Shown: positions 41,699 through 49,515, numbered from the stretch's first letter. The stretch is 64,000 nt of DNA from RUG626 sp051866775 (GCA_051866775.1 JBJDXR010000047.1:62001-126000), one strand, 5' to 3'. The notes: generated from the letters alone by a model not told the origin. Numbers and translations: made by a program.

Positions 41699-42721
41699 TC
41701 ATATGGCTTTTCCGGCGAGGACCTCCCTGTAGTCCTCATAGTTTTTCTTAAGCAGCGCCGGGGTGTCAAGTCCGTATGGGCAGCGGCTCACACACTGGCG
41801 GCAGTTTATGCAGCTTGGTACCTTCTCCATTATGCTGCGTCCATTTTCGCCGAGTATCGTTTCTATCGGCGCGCGGCGCATAAGCAGCGACGCCCTTGCC
41901 GCGGTGTTTATCTGTATCCCCATAGGGCAGGGCATACAATAACCGCAGCCACGGCAAAAATCACCCGACAGCTCTTTTTTATCGTGCTCTATTACCGCTT
42001 TAAGCTCATCGGTAAGCTCGGGGGGATTCCCTATGTATGACAGGAACTCCTCAAGCTCGTACATGCGCTGAACGCCCCATATGGGCATGACGCCCGGGAA
42101 GGAGCGCATAAACGCCGCTGCCGCGGCGGAGTTTGTTATAAGCCCCCCGAAGAGGCCTTTCATGGCCACAAAGCCCATTCCGGCCTTGACCGCCGCCTCA
42201 TACACCTCCAGCTCCTTGGGGGAAGCAAGATATGAAAAAGGAAACTGAAGCGTTTCATAAAGGCCGGATTCAACAGCCTCCACCGCCACTTTTAAGCTGT
42301 GCGCAGTTATTCCGATGTGCCTTATTTTTCCCTGGGCCTTTGCTTTAAGGGCAGCGTCATAAAGGCCGTCCTCCCCGCCCGGTCTCGGGCAAAAATCCGG
42401 GTTGTGAAATTGATATACGTCGATATAGTCCGTTTCCAGAGTTCTAAGGCTCGTCTCAAGGTCGCTCCAGAAGCCCTCCGCGTTCTTTGCAGCAGTCTTT
42501 GTAGCGATGTATATGCCGCCGCGCATACCCCTGAACGCCTCGCCCAGCTTCTCCTCGCTGTCTGTGTAGGCGCGGGCCGTATCGTAATAGGTCACACCGC
42601 CCTCAAAAGCCCTGCGCAGTATCGCGACAGCGTCAGACTTCGGTATTCTCTGAATTGGGAGCGCGCCAAAGCCGCACTGCTCCGATTCGATGCCGGTATT
42701 TCCAAGTCTAATTATTGACAT
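41699..42721 (-). CDS. Aldo/keto reductase with C-terminal ferredoxin-like 4Fe-4S domain
   Basis: 340 aa from the ATG at 42721; AGGAAGGGTC lies upstream. Residues 1-225 are the AKR barrel: GFGALPIQRI, DTARAYTDSEEKLGEAF with the catalytic Asp and Tyr, and the barrel Lys in ATKTAAKN. The C-terminus carries two Cys sets, FCRGCGYCMPCP and SCINCRQCVSRCP, enough for two [4Fe-4S] clusters. Such Fe-S AKRs are common in anaerobes, with unknown substrates. Here it lies inside the purine operon, between the AICAR transformylase gene and purD. It has no known purine role; it may be a passenger or a redox repair enzyme. Confidence 0.9.
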   Translation of the reverse strand: MSIIRLGNTGIESEQCGFGALPIQRIPKSDAVAILRRAFEGGVTYYDTARAYTDSEEKLGEAFRGMRGGIYIATKTAAKNAEGFWSDLETSLRTLETDYIDVYQFHNPDFCPRPGGEDGLYDAALKAKAQGKIRHIGITAHSLKVAVEAVESGLYETLQFPFSYLASPKELEVYEAAVKAGMGFVAMKGLFGGLITNSAAAAAFMRSFPGVMPIWGVQRMYELEEFLSYIGNPPELTDELKAVIEHDKKELSGDFCRGCGYCMPCPMGIQINTAARASLLMRRAPIETILGENGRSIMEKVPSCINCRQCVSRCPYGLDTPALLKKNYEDYREVLAGKAI

Positions 42722-42756
42722 AATAAGCAAGACCCTTCCTTATAATTACAGCTATT

Positions 42757-42787
42757 GCCCGGCTTAAAAAAGCCGGGCTTTTTATTT
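42757..42787 (+). terminator. Intrinsic terminator facing against the purine operon
   Basis: GCCCGGCTT / AAGCCGGGC stem with AAAA loop, then TTTTTATTTT on the plus strand. No plus-strand gene leads into it; on the minus strand no T-run follows. It could stop antisense transcription. Confidence 0.6.
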
Positions 42788-43971
42788 TAGTGGTGGAACA
42801 GCCTCATTCCGGTAAAGGCCATGGCCATGCCGTACTTGTCGCAGGTGGCGATGACGTTGTCATCCCTGACAGATCCGCCCGGCTCGGCAATGTACTTAAC
42901 TCCTGACTTTGCCGCGCGCTCAATATTGTCGCCAAAGGGGAAGAAGGCATCCGAGCCAAGGGATACGTCCGTCACCGTGTCCAGATATGCCCGCTGCTCC
43001 TCAGCGGAAAAATACTTCGGCTGCTCTGTAAAGAAACGCTGCCACACGCCGTCGGCGGTGACGTCCTCCTCGTTCTTGTTGATAAAGCCGTCGATAACGT
43101 TGTCCCGGTCGGCCCTTCCCAGACCCGCCTTAAAGGGCAGCTCCAGCACACGCTGACACTGGCGCAGGTGCCATGTGTCGGCCTTTCCGCCGGCAAGGCG
43201 TGTGCAGTGGATGCGCGACTGCTGTCCCGCGCCTACGCCGATAGCCTGTCCGTCAGCAGCAAAACAGACGGAGTTGGACTGGGTATACTTAAGTGTTATC
43301 AGGGATATTATAAGGTCGCGCTTTGCAAAATCGGGGATGTCTTTATTCTCCGTGACGACCTTTGAAAGCAGCTCATAATCTATCTTGAAGTCGTTCCTTC
43401 CCTGGGAGAAGCTTATGCCGAAAACATCCTTTGTCTCCTCATGGGCAGGAATATAGTCCTTATCGATCTTTACGATGTTATAGCCGCCCTTTTTCTTGCC
43501 CTTCAGGATCTCCAGTGCCTCGGGAGTATAACCGGGAGCGATTATTCCGTCGGACACCTCGCGCTTTATTATTTTCGCGGTGGTCTCATCACACACGTCG
43601 GAGAGGGCTATCCAGTCGCCGAAGGAGCTCATGCGGTCGGTCCCTCTGGCTCTGGCATAGGCGCAAGCAAGAGGAGAGTCGTCAAGTCCATCGATATCGT
43701 CCACAAAGCAGGCCTTCTTAAGCTCCTGGGAGAGCTTCGTTCCCACGGCGGCTCCGGCTGGGGATACGTGCTTAAAGCTGGCCGCGGCGGGCATGCCAAG
43801 CTCATTTTTAAGCTCCCGGACAAGCTGCCAGGAGTTAAAGGCATCAAGGAAATTTATATAGCCGGGACGGCCGTTCAATATCTCAACAGGCAGAGCGCCC
43901 CCGTCACGCATAAAGATCTTCGCGGGCTTCTGGTTGGGGTTGCAGCCGTATTTAAGCTCAAATTCAGTCAT
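42787..43971 (-). CDS. Stand-alone AICAR transformylase (phosphoribosylaminoimidazole-carboxamide formyltransferase)
   Basis: 394 aa. It is the AICARFT half of PurH without the IMP cyclohydrolase half. It moves a formyl group from 10-formyl-THF to AICAR (ZMP) to give FAICAR. Signatures: LKYGCNPNQKPA at the start, SFKHVSPAGAAVG with the catalytic Lys-His pair, DDSPLACAYARARGTDRMSSFGD, LKYTQSNSVCFA, QQSRIHCTRLAGGKAD and SDAFFPFGDNIERA. The missing cyclohydrolase step is supplied by the PurO-type gene two bases upstream. Its substrate ZMP is the ligand class sensed by the riboswitch at the head of this operon, which closes a feedback loop. Confidence 0.94.
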   Translation of the reverse strand: MTEFELKYGCNPNQKPAKIFMRDGGALPVEILNGRPGYINFLDAFNSWQLVRELKNELGMPAAASFKHVSPAGAAVGTKLSQELKKACFVDDIDGLDDSPLACAYARARGTDRMSSFGDWIALSDVCDETTAKIIKREVSDGIIAPGYTPEALEILKGKKKGGYNIVKIDKDYIPAHEETKDVFGISFSQGRNDFKIDYELLSKVVTENKDIPDFAKRDLIISLITLKYTQSNSVCFAADGQAIGVGAGQQSRIHCTRLAGGKADTWHLRQCQRVLELPFKAGLGRADRDNVIDGFINKNEEDVTADGVWQRFFTEQPKYFSAEEQRAYLDTVTDVSLGSDAFFPFGDNIERAAKSGVKYIAEPGGSVRDDNVIATCDKYGMAMAFTGMRLFHH

Positions 43972-43973
43972 CC

Positions 43974-44687
43974 TTATCTCTCTCCATTCTTATTGAATAT
44001 TCTGTCCTCATACTCTCCTGTCTCAAGGTCGGTGAAGCGTACATAAAGCGACACCTTGTTGTCCTCATTGAGATTGTCCCACAGGAGGTTTGAGAAGGCG
44101 TCTATGTCGTTTCCGATGCCTATCTCCTCCGGCTCTCCCTCAAAGGAGGGGCTGGGATTTCCGTCGCACTTATAGGTATGGAGGAAATGGCCCACGCCGG
44201 GCATGGCGGGATAACCGTAGGTGAACCTGCCGCAGTACTTGCCGCCGCCGTCCACACATTTTAAGATGTTCAGCTTGTAGCTGAAGGTGCCGTTTTCAAA
44301 GATGAGTATTCCCGAGATCCTGGGGGTGTAGTTGGGCGCGTCCGGCTCAAATTCTCTGGAATCCACCGCTCCGCCGAATTTTCCGCCGCGCCTCAGGGCC
44401 TCGTATATGGTATCAGTCTGGTCACCGTTCGTTACGATCAGGTTATTCTCATAGGTGCGCACCGGATGGTAAATGATGAGGCTGGGATCCTCCATCTTTG
44501 TCTCGTCAAAAGCTACCGTGCGTATGCCGTCCTTTGTCTTTTCAAACACTCTGTTGCGGGAGTTTACGCTCCTGCCCATAATAAAATATGCCGCGGCGGC
44601 CTTCTTTCCATCAGGCGTAGTGCCGATAATAATACCGCGCCCGGGATATGTATTTGTACTCAAAAGCGTGCCAATATCGTATCTCAT
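43974..44687 (-). CDS. purO: IMP cyclohydrolase, PurO (archaeal) type
   Basis: 237 aa. Ntn-hydrolase-fold IMP_cyclohyd family, which closes FAICAR to IMP, the last step of de novo purine synthesis. Family blocks: NTYPGRGIIIGTTPDGKK, AYFIMGRSVNSRNRVF, DPSLIIYHPVRTY, IVTNGDQTDTIYEAL and FEPDAPNYTPRISG. GGAGG before the ATG. First found in methanogenic archaea, the family is also present in several clostridial and other bacterial groups in place of the cyclohydrolase half of PurH. It is directly upstream of the AICAR transformylase gene. Confidence 0.93.
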   Translation of the reverse strand: MRYDIGTLLSTNTYPGRGIIIGTTPDGKKAAAAYFIMGRSVNSRNRVFEKTKDGIRTVAFDETKMEDPSLIIYHPVRTYENNLIVTNGDQTDTIYEALRRGGKFGGAVDSREFEPDAPNYTPRISGILIFENGTFSYKLNILKCVDGGGKYCGRFTYGYPAMPGVGHFLHTYKCDGNPSPSFEGEPEEIGIGNDIDAFSNLLWDNLNEDNKVSLYVRFTDLETGEYEDRIFNKNGER

Positions 44688-44721
44688 TTCTCTTCCTCCG
44701 TATTATTTCATATTCTCAGAC

Positions 44722-45303
44722 TCACACAGTCTTAATGTCACTTTTGCCGAATACCCGCTGTGTCCTTACGCCGCTGTGCGGATCCGCATCACACACATAG
44801 AGCTGCGCTTCGCCTCCCGCGCAAAGCCCATTAAGTATATATCCGGCATACTCATCCGGCGTACCGTAAACCCTGACCGCCGCCGGCTCCCCAAAAGCAG
44901 CCCCGGCTGTGCCTATAAGCCTTCCCGTTCCGGGGCGCACGTTTTCAAAGCTGAACACATAGCGGCAGACGGCGCCGTCCTCTTCCTTTATTACCGACAG
45001 CTCAAATGATCCGTTTTCGTGCATAAGCCCGGATATTCTGGGAGTCTCCCCCGCCCCAAAGGGCAGTGTGCGCAGTCCGTGGCGAAAGCCGTGGCCGGCC
45101 TTGAGGCAGCTGTAAATTGTGTCTATTTGGCTGCCGTTTGCTATTATCGTCTTTCCTCCAAGTGTCCGGATGTGATCCTTGAAGTCCCCCTCAGCCGTAA
45201 AATATATGACACGGGAGGCCCCTCCGTCTTCGGTCCTGCCCAGAATGATAACGTCTTTTGGATGACCGCCTTCACAGGTCAGCTCCTCAATATCGCAAAT
45301 CAT
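44722..45303 (-). CDS. Diverged PurO-like paralogue (IMP_cyclohyd family)
   Basis: 193 aa. It aligns by eye with the neighbouring PurO over most of its length: IIANGSQIDTIYSCLKAG versus IVTNGDQTDTIYEALRRG, ETPRISGLM versus YTPRISGIL, and the C-terminal NLLWDNL-type and RVFGK-type segments. The Arg-rich N-terminal blocks of PurO (YPGRGI, GRSVNSRNRVF) are replaced by HPKDVI and FTAEGDFKDHIR, and the whole is 44 residues shorter. Loss of those residues argues against normal cyclohydrolase activity. It may be an inactive partner subunit or bind a nucleotide. Overlaps purN by four bases (ATGA). Confidence 0.8.
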   Translation of the reverse strand: MICDIEELTCEGGHPKDVIILGRTEDGGASRVIYFTAEGDFKDHIRTLGGKTIIANGSQIDTIYSCLKAGHGFRHGLRTLPFGAGETPRISGLMHENGSFELSVIKEEDGAVCRYVFSFENVRPGTGRLIGTAGAAFGEPAAVRVYGTPDEYAGYILNGLCAGGEAQLYVCDADPHSGVRTQRVFGKSDIKTV

Positions 45304-45926
45304 TCCGGTTTCTCCGTCTTGTTTTTAAGGATATTGCCGCACACCTTTTCCGCGGCATCGGGAAGTATTATCCACTCGGCCTGCTCCATGACCCGGCGCT
45401 GAAGCACCTCAGGCGTGTCGCCCTCCTCCACATATACCGCCTTCTGAGCGATGATCTTTCCTCCGTCCGGGATCTCATTTACAAAGTGTACGGTCGCTCC
45501 CGTGACCTTTACGCCGTAGTTAAGAGCCGCCTCATGGACGTGAAGCCCGTAGTAGCCCTTTCCGCAGAAGGAGGGTATAAGTGCCGGGTGGACATTTATT
45601 ATCCTATCCGGGTAGCGCCTTGTAAAATCTGCCGACAGGATGCTCATAAAGCCGGCAAGGATTATGAGGTCGATATCTCTTTCCTCCAACACCTCCAAAA
45701 GCGCCTTTTCAAAGGCCTCCTGGGAGCCGCCCAGCTGCTTTTTTGAGATAGCTATAGCCTCTATCCCAGCGTTTTTCGCGCGCTCAAGAGCATAAGCGCC
45801 TTTGACATTGGACACCACAAGAACTATCTCGCCGCTTTTGAGCTTTCCGCTTCCCTGCGCGTCTATAAGCGCCTGAAGGTTCGTGCCGCCGCCGGATACC
45901 AGGACGGCTATTTTAGCCTTCAGCAT
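45300..45926 (-). CDS. purN: Phosphoribosylglycinamide formyltransferase (GAR transformylase)
   Basis: 208 aa. Transfers formyl from 10-formyl-THF to GAR. Signatures: IAVLVSGGGTNLQALID, DLIILAGFMSILSADF, INVHPALIPSFCGKGYYGLHVHEAAL with the catalytic Asn-His, and GATVHFVNEIPDGGKIIAQ with the catalytic Asp. It overlaps purM by seven bases and the PurO paralogue by four, so the three are translated in series. No PurT or formate-dependent alternative is seen here. Confidence 0.96.
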   Translation of the reverse strand: MLKAKIAVLVSGGGTNLQALIDAQGSGKLKSGEIVLVVSNVKGAYALERAKNAGIEAIAISKKQLGGSQEAFEKALLEVLEERDIDLIILAGFMSILSADFTRRYPDRIINVHPALIPSFCGKGYYGLHVHEAALNYGVKVTGATVHFVNEIPDGGKIIAQKAVYVEEGDTPEVLQRRVMEQAEWIILPDAAEKVCGNILKNKTEKPE

Positions 45927-46960
45927 ATCTCCATCCTCACGTCGGACCTGCGCACCGTACCGCAGATATAAGCAACCTCTCCGCAGTCATTGAGCACCTC
46001 AACAGCCTTCTGCGCATCAGACGCCGGGACTATCACGGTCATACCCACGCCCATATTGTAGACGTTGTACATCTCCCTATCCGGAACGCCGCCCAGCCGC
46101 TGAAGGACGCCGAATATAGGCAGTGTCCTGAGGCTCTTTTTGTCTATGAGCGCTCCCAGACCCTCCGGCAGTGCCCTGGGGATGTTCTCATAAAAGCCGC
46201 CGCCGGTTATGTGGGCTATGGATTTTACCTTCACCTCATCAAGAAGCCTGAGCACCGGCTTTACATATATCTTAGTCGGCGTCAGAAGCGTCTCTCCGAT
46301 CGTCCTTCCGCCGAGCTCCTCAAAGGTATCCGTAAGCTTGGTGCCGGAATCCGCAAGTATCTTCCGCACAAGTGAGAAACCGTTTGAATGTACGCCCGAG
46401 GAAGGGATTGCAACAATAGCGTCGCCCTCGCTTACGGATGCGGGATTCAGCACCTTGTCCCTGTCAACCATGCCCACAGAGAAGCCCGCCAGATCGTACT
46501 CATCCTCCGGATAAAAACCGGGCATCTCGGCAGTCTCACCGCCGACTATGGCGGCTCCCGCCTGGACACAGCCCTCTGCAATTCCGGCGACGATCTGGGC
46601 GATGCGCTCGGGGACGTTTTTCCCGCAGGCGATATAGTCAAGGAAGAACAGGGGCTTTGCGCCGCAGCAGATTATATCGTTTACACACATTGCAACGCAG
46701 TCGATGCCCACGGTGTCGTGCTTATCCAGGTCAAACGCCAGCTTTAGCTTAGTGCCCACGCCATCGGTACCTGACACCAGCACAGGCTGGCTCATGCCCG
46801 AAATATCCGGTATAAATGTCCCTCCGAAGCCTCCGATATCTGTGTCCGCCCCGGGGATAACAGTCCTTTTAATGTGCCGTTTCATAAGCTCAACGGCCTT
46901 GTAGCCTGCGGTTATGTCAACGCCTGCAGCTGCATAGCGGTCTGATTTTGAATTTTCCAT
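45920..46960 (-). CDS. purM: Phosphoribosylformylglycinamidine cyclo-ligase (AIR synthetase)
   Basis: 346 aa, standard length. Closes FGAM to AIR with ATP. Signatures: YAAAGVDITAGYKAVELMK, GGFGGTFIPD, VLVSGTDGVGTKLKLAFDLDKHDTVGIDCVAMCVNDIICCGAKPLFFLDY (family ATP-binding block), GETAEMPGFYPEDEYDLAGF and IAHITGGGFYENIPR. AGAGAGG upstream of the ATG. Follows purF by 72 bases. Confidence 0.96.
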   Translation of the reverse strand: MENSKSDRYAAAGVDITAGYKAVELMKRHIKRTVIPGADTDIGGFGGTFIPDISGMSQPVLVSGTDGVGTKLKLAFDLDKHDTVGIDCVAMCVNDIICCGAKPLFFLDYIACGKNVPERIAQIVAGIAEGCVQAGAAIVGGETAEMPGFYPEDEYDLAGFSVGMVDRDKVLNPASVSEGDAIVAIPSSGVHSNGFSLVRKILADSGTKLTDTFEELGGRTIGETLLTPTKIYVKPVLRLLDEVKVKSIAHITGGGFYENIPRALPEGLGALIDKKSLRTLPIFGVLQRLGGVPDREMYNVYNMGVGMTVIVPASDAQKAVEVLNDCGEVAYICGTVRRSDVRMEIC

Positions 46961-47032
46961 ATTCTAAACCTCTCTAAATATTTTTGCGGCCCGCTTCATC
47001 CGTGGGCCGCCCGCGCGGTGTAAAGCGCAGTC

Positions 47033-48457
47033 TTACTCAGCACCGTTCCAGCAGTAGGTGCAGAGCTTGCACCGGTCAATGCCTATGGCATCCAGCGTAC
47101 CGTCGAGGGTCTGATACTCAAGGGAGTCGAAGCCCAGCTTTTTGCAGATGTGGCTCCTCATCGCCTTGCCGCGGTCTGTGGAGCCGTCAACGTACTCATC
47201 CGCGTGCTCCTGCCCGGCATCCCCCTCAAGCTCCTTTATCGTCCTTCTGGCTATAAGCTCCATATCCGAAGTGCTTCTTGAAAAATTGAGGTATTTGCAT
47301 CCAAACATTATCGGCGGGCATGCCGAGCGCATATGAAGCTCTTTGGCACCGTTTTCAAAGAGGAAATTGACCGTCCCTCTCAGCTGTGTCCCGCGCACGA
47401 TTGAGTCATCCACAAACAGCAGCTTTTTTCCGTCTATAAGCTGGTGGACCGGTATAAGCTTCATCTTCGCCACCTGATTGCGTATCTCCTGCTTGTGGGG
47501 CATAAAGCTGCGAGGCCATGTGGGGGTGTATTTTATAAACGGCCTTGCATAGGGGATGTGGCTCTCGTTTGAATAGCCGATGGCGTGGGCTATTCCGGAG
47601 TCCGGCACCCCGCAGACATAATCCACATCGGGTATTCCGCCGGCCATCCTGTCATTCTGCGCCATTATGCGTCCGTTAGCGTTTCTTGAAATCTCCACAT
47701 TCGTCCCCTCATAACAGGAGTTGGGGTATCCGTAATAGGTCCACAGGAAGGTGCATATCTTCATCCTGTCTCCCGCCGGAGAGAGCGTCTCATAGCCCTC
47801 GGGATTGAGCTTCACTATCTCTCCGGGGCCTATGTCCCTGCGGTAGCGGTAGCCCAGCTTCTCAAAGGCAAAGGACTCAAAGGATACACAGAAGCCGTCG
47901 TCATCCTCTCCGATGATTATCGGCAGCCTGCCCTCCTTGTCTCTCGCGGCGATTATCTCACCCTTGTCCGTAAGGATGAGTATGGAGGCAGTCCCCACTA
48001 TCTGCTCCTGCGCGTAGCGGATGCCCTCCTCAAAGCTGCCCTTCCGGTTTATAAGTGCCGCCAGCAGCTCCACCTGGCTTATTCTTCCTCCGCCCATGGC
48101 CTCGAAGTGGCCGTGGGTCTCGTTCATAAATTGCTGTGCAAGCTCTTCGGCGTTGTTTATTATGCCGATCATACTTATTGCACAGACGCCCAGTCTTGAG
48201 CGGACGAGCAGCGGCTGGGGCTCCGTATCGCTTATGCAGCCGATGCACGCCGGGCCCTTAAGCTCCGTGACGTCATTTTCAAACTTGGTGCGAAACGGCG
48301 TGTTCTCAATATTGTGTATCTCCCGCTGGATGCCGTCCTTCTGCGACCATGCAGCCATTCCGCCCCTGCGGGTGCCGAGGTGGGAATGGTAATCCGTCCC
48401 GAAAAACACGTCCATCACACAGTCCCTGCGGGATGTAACTCCGAAAAATCCGCCCAC
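47033..48457 (-). CDS. purF: PurF-like amidophosphoribosyltransferase lacking the N-terminal Cys
   Basis: 474 aa from a GTG at 48457 with GGAGG six bases upstream. PurF makes phosphoribosylamine from PRPP and glutamine. The PRPP motif LLFVDDSIVRGTQ is intact, and GTRRGGMA, IGHTR-like and CGVPDSG segments are in place. The chain starts M-G-G-F-F-G, so the Cys nucleophile normally exposed at position 2 is missing; the first Cys is residue 14. C-terminal Cys (CKLCTYC, plus an earlier CPPIMFGC) resemble the Fe-S ligands of Bacillus-type PurF. I recall similar MGGFFG-type proteins in clostridia and Bacteroidetes. It may use ammonia or another amide donor. Confidence 0.9.
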   Translation of the reverse strand: MGGFFGVTSRRDCVMDVFFGTDYHSHLGTRRGGMAAWSQKDGIQREIHNIENTPFRTKFENDVTELKGPACIGCISDTEPQPLLVRSRLGVCAISMIGIINNAEELAQQFMNETHGHFEAMGGGRISQVELLAALINRKGSFEEGIRYAQEQIVGTASILILTDKGEIIAARDKEGRLPIIIGEDDDGFCVSFESFAFEKLGYRYRRDIGPGEIVKLNPEGYETLSPAGDRMKICTFLWTYYGYPNSCYEGTNVEISRNANGRIMAQNDRMAGGIPDVDYVCGVPDSGIAHAIGYSNESHIPYARPFIKYTPTWPRSFMPHKQEIRNQVAKMKLIPVHQLIDGKKLLFVDDSIVRGTQLRGTVNFLFENGAKELHMRSACPPIMFGCKYLNFSRSTSDMELIARRTIKELEGDAGQEHADEYVDGSTDRGKAMRSHICKKLGFDSLEYQTLDGTLDAIGIDRCKLCTYCWNGAE

Positions 48458-48538
48458 GTTTTATCCTCCGTTTTTATCTGAATTTATATTACCCCCGGAA
48501 AAGTGCCGGGCCGCCGCCCTGCGCACCTCCGAATCTTC

Positions 48539-49030
48539 TCACATATTTTTTTCCGCGATCTCCTTGTCTGCCGCAAGAACCTTTTCTGCCCCGGCACGCC
48601 TGGCAGCGTCTAATTTTTCCGCAAGCTCAGGCTCGGAAACGGCGAGGATCTCCACCGCCAACAGCGCCGCGTTTGTCGCCCCGTCTATTGCGACGGTGGC
48701 CACAGGTATACCGGAGGGCATCATAACGGTGGACAGCAGCGCATCCATGCCGTCAAGGACCGCGGACTTGCACGGGATGCCTATGACCGGAAGGGTTGTA
48801 TTCGCCGCCACGGCCCCGGCAAGGTGCGCCGCCATCCCGGCAGCGGCGATTATCACCCCGAAGCCGTTCTTTCTGGCATTTATGGAGAAGTCTCTGGCCT
48901 CCTCCGGCGTGCGGTGTGCCGAATATACGTGTGTCTCTACGGGCACTCCGTATTCCTTTAATGTGTTTATGGCCTTTTGGACCACAGGCAAGTCACTGGC
49001 GCTGCCCATGAGTATTCCAACTTTTTTCAT
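48539..49030 (-). CDS. purE: N5-carboxyaminoimidazole ribonucleotide mutase / AIR carboxylase
   Basis: 163 aa from the ATG at 49030 with AAAGGAGA upstream; the longer frame to 49069 runs into the riboswitch terminator. Signatures: VGILMGSASDLPVVQKA, the VYSAHRTPEEA loop, IAAAGMAAHLAGAVAANTTLPVIGIP and the late ATVAIDGATNAALLA. Converts N5-CAIR, or AIR plus CO2, to CAIR. No purK is next to it, so class I and class II cannot be told from context. First gene of the purine operon, directly after the ZTP riboswitch. Confidence 0.95.
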   Translation of the reverse strand: MKKVGILMGSASDLPVVQKAINTLKEYGVPVETHVYSAHRTPEEARDFSINARKNGFGVIIAAAGMAAHLAGAVAANTTLPVIGIPCKSAVLDGMDALLSTVMMPSGIPVATVAIDGATNAALLAVEILAVSEPELAEKLDAARRAGAEKVLAADKEIAEKNM

Positions 49031-49050
49031 CGGTATTCTCCTTTCACAAA

Positions 49051-49125
49051 AGCAAAAAGGCAGGCCCATCTCACGCTCCAGTCCGGCAAAAACCGCTCAA
49101 ATAAGAGCTATGAGACAGATCTGCC
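49051..49125 (-). terminator. Riboswitch-controlled terminator before purE
   Basis: Read leftward: GGCAG (49125-49121) pairs with CTGCC (49063-49059), and TCTCATAGCTC pairs with GAGCGTGAGA, joined by a G-U-rich five-base stretch, to give about 20 pairs, then TTTTTGCTTTT. GGCAG belongs to the conserved 3' strand of the aptamer, so ligand binding and termination exclude each other. An inner GCTC/GAGC hairpin could act when the long stem is not formed. Confidence 0.72.
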
Positions 49126-49262
49126 CAGACGGCCGGCCAATCCCAAAAAGGGATAATTTTATCCCGCGGCGCGGGATCCTCCGGGCGTTGTCCCGGTTTA
49201 TTCTCCCCCTGCTCCCGTGCGGTACTCCGCTGGGGCTGCGCCCTTTTCCGTCAGTCACAAGA
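49121..49262 (-). promoter_or_regulatory. ZTP (pfl-motif) riboswitch aptamer
   Basis: Read leftward, the conserved pieces appear in order: GTGACTGACGG (49258-49248), the GCGGAGTACCGC hairpin followed by ACGGGAGC, a long variable linker with its own stems, and GCCGTCTGGGCA (49133-49122). These match the two subdomains and pseudoknot strand of ZTP riboswitches, which bind ZMP/ZTP and switch on purine and one-carbon genes when 10-formyl-THF runs short. The aptamer begins about 20 bases after the predicted transcription start. The linker is longer than average. Confidence 0.85.
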
Positions 49263-49288
49263 GGCTTCTGTCACTTGATTACTTTTAT

Positions 49289-49317
49289 ATTATATTTAAG
49301 TGCCGCCCCGCCGTCAA
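49289..49317 (-). promoter_or_regulatory. Sigma-A promoter of the purine operon
   Basis: Read leftward: TTGACG (49317-49312), 17-base spacer, TATAAT (49294-49289). Transcription should begin near 49282, just before the riboswitch. The divergent SPT-like gene lies 200 bases to the right. Confidence 0.85.
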
Positions 49318-49439
49318 GCGATTTAATTGCAGTTGCAAAAATCTGTTTCTTTGTCCAATTCATTCCCCGAATTGTCCCCGGCGTTTTGCCATATTTGCAA
49401 TTTTTTGTCTATCTTAAGCTTTTCTTAATCGGTAAGTAT

Positions 49440-49471
49440 TTGACAAATCGCTCTTATTGCGATAGCATAAT
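49440..49471 (+). promoter_or_regulatory. Promoter candidate with internal inverted repeat for the SPT-like gene
   Basis: TTGACA (49440-49445) with TAGCAT 17 bases on, or CATAAT 20 bases on. The spacer holds the inverted repeat ATCGC-N7-GCGAT (49447-49463), a possible operator. Confidence 0.45.
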
Positions 49472-49515
49472 AGAATACGAAATTACAACTAAGTTGGAAA
49501 TTTTTGGAGGGATCT

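Noticed and set aside
49031..49069. Longer PurE start at 49069
   Set aside because: That frame begins inside the riboswitch terminator; the ATG at 49030 has AAAGGAGA at the right distance.
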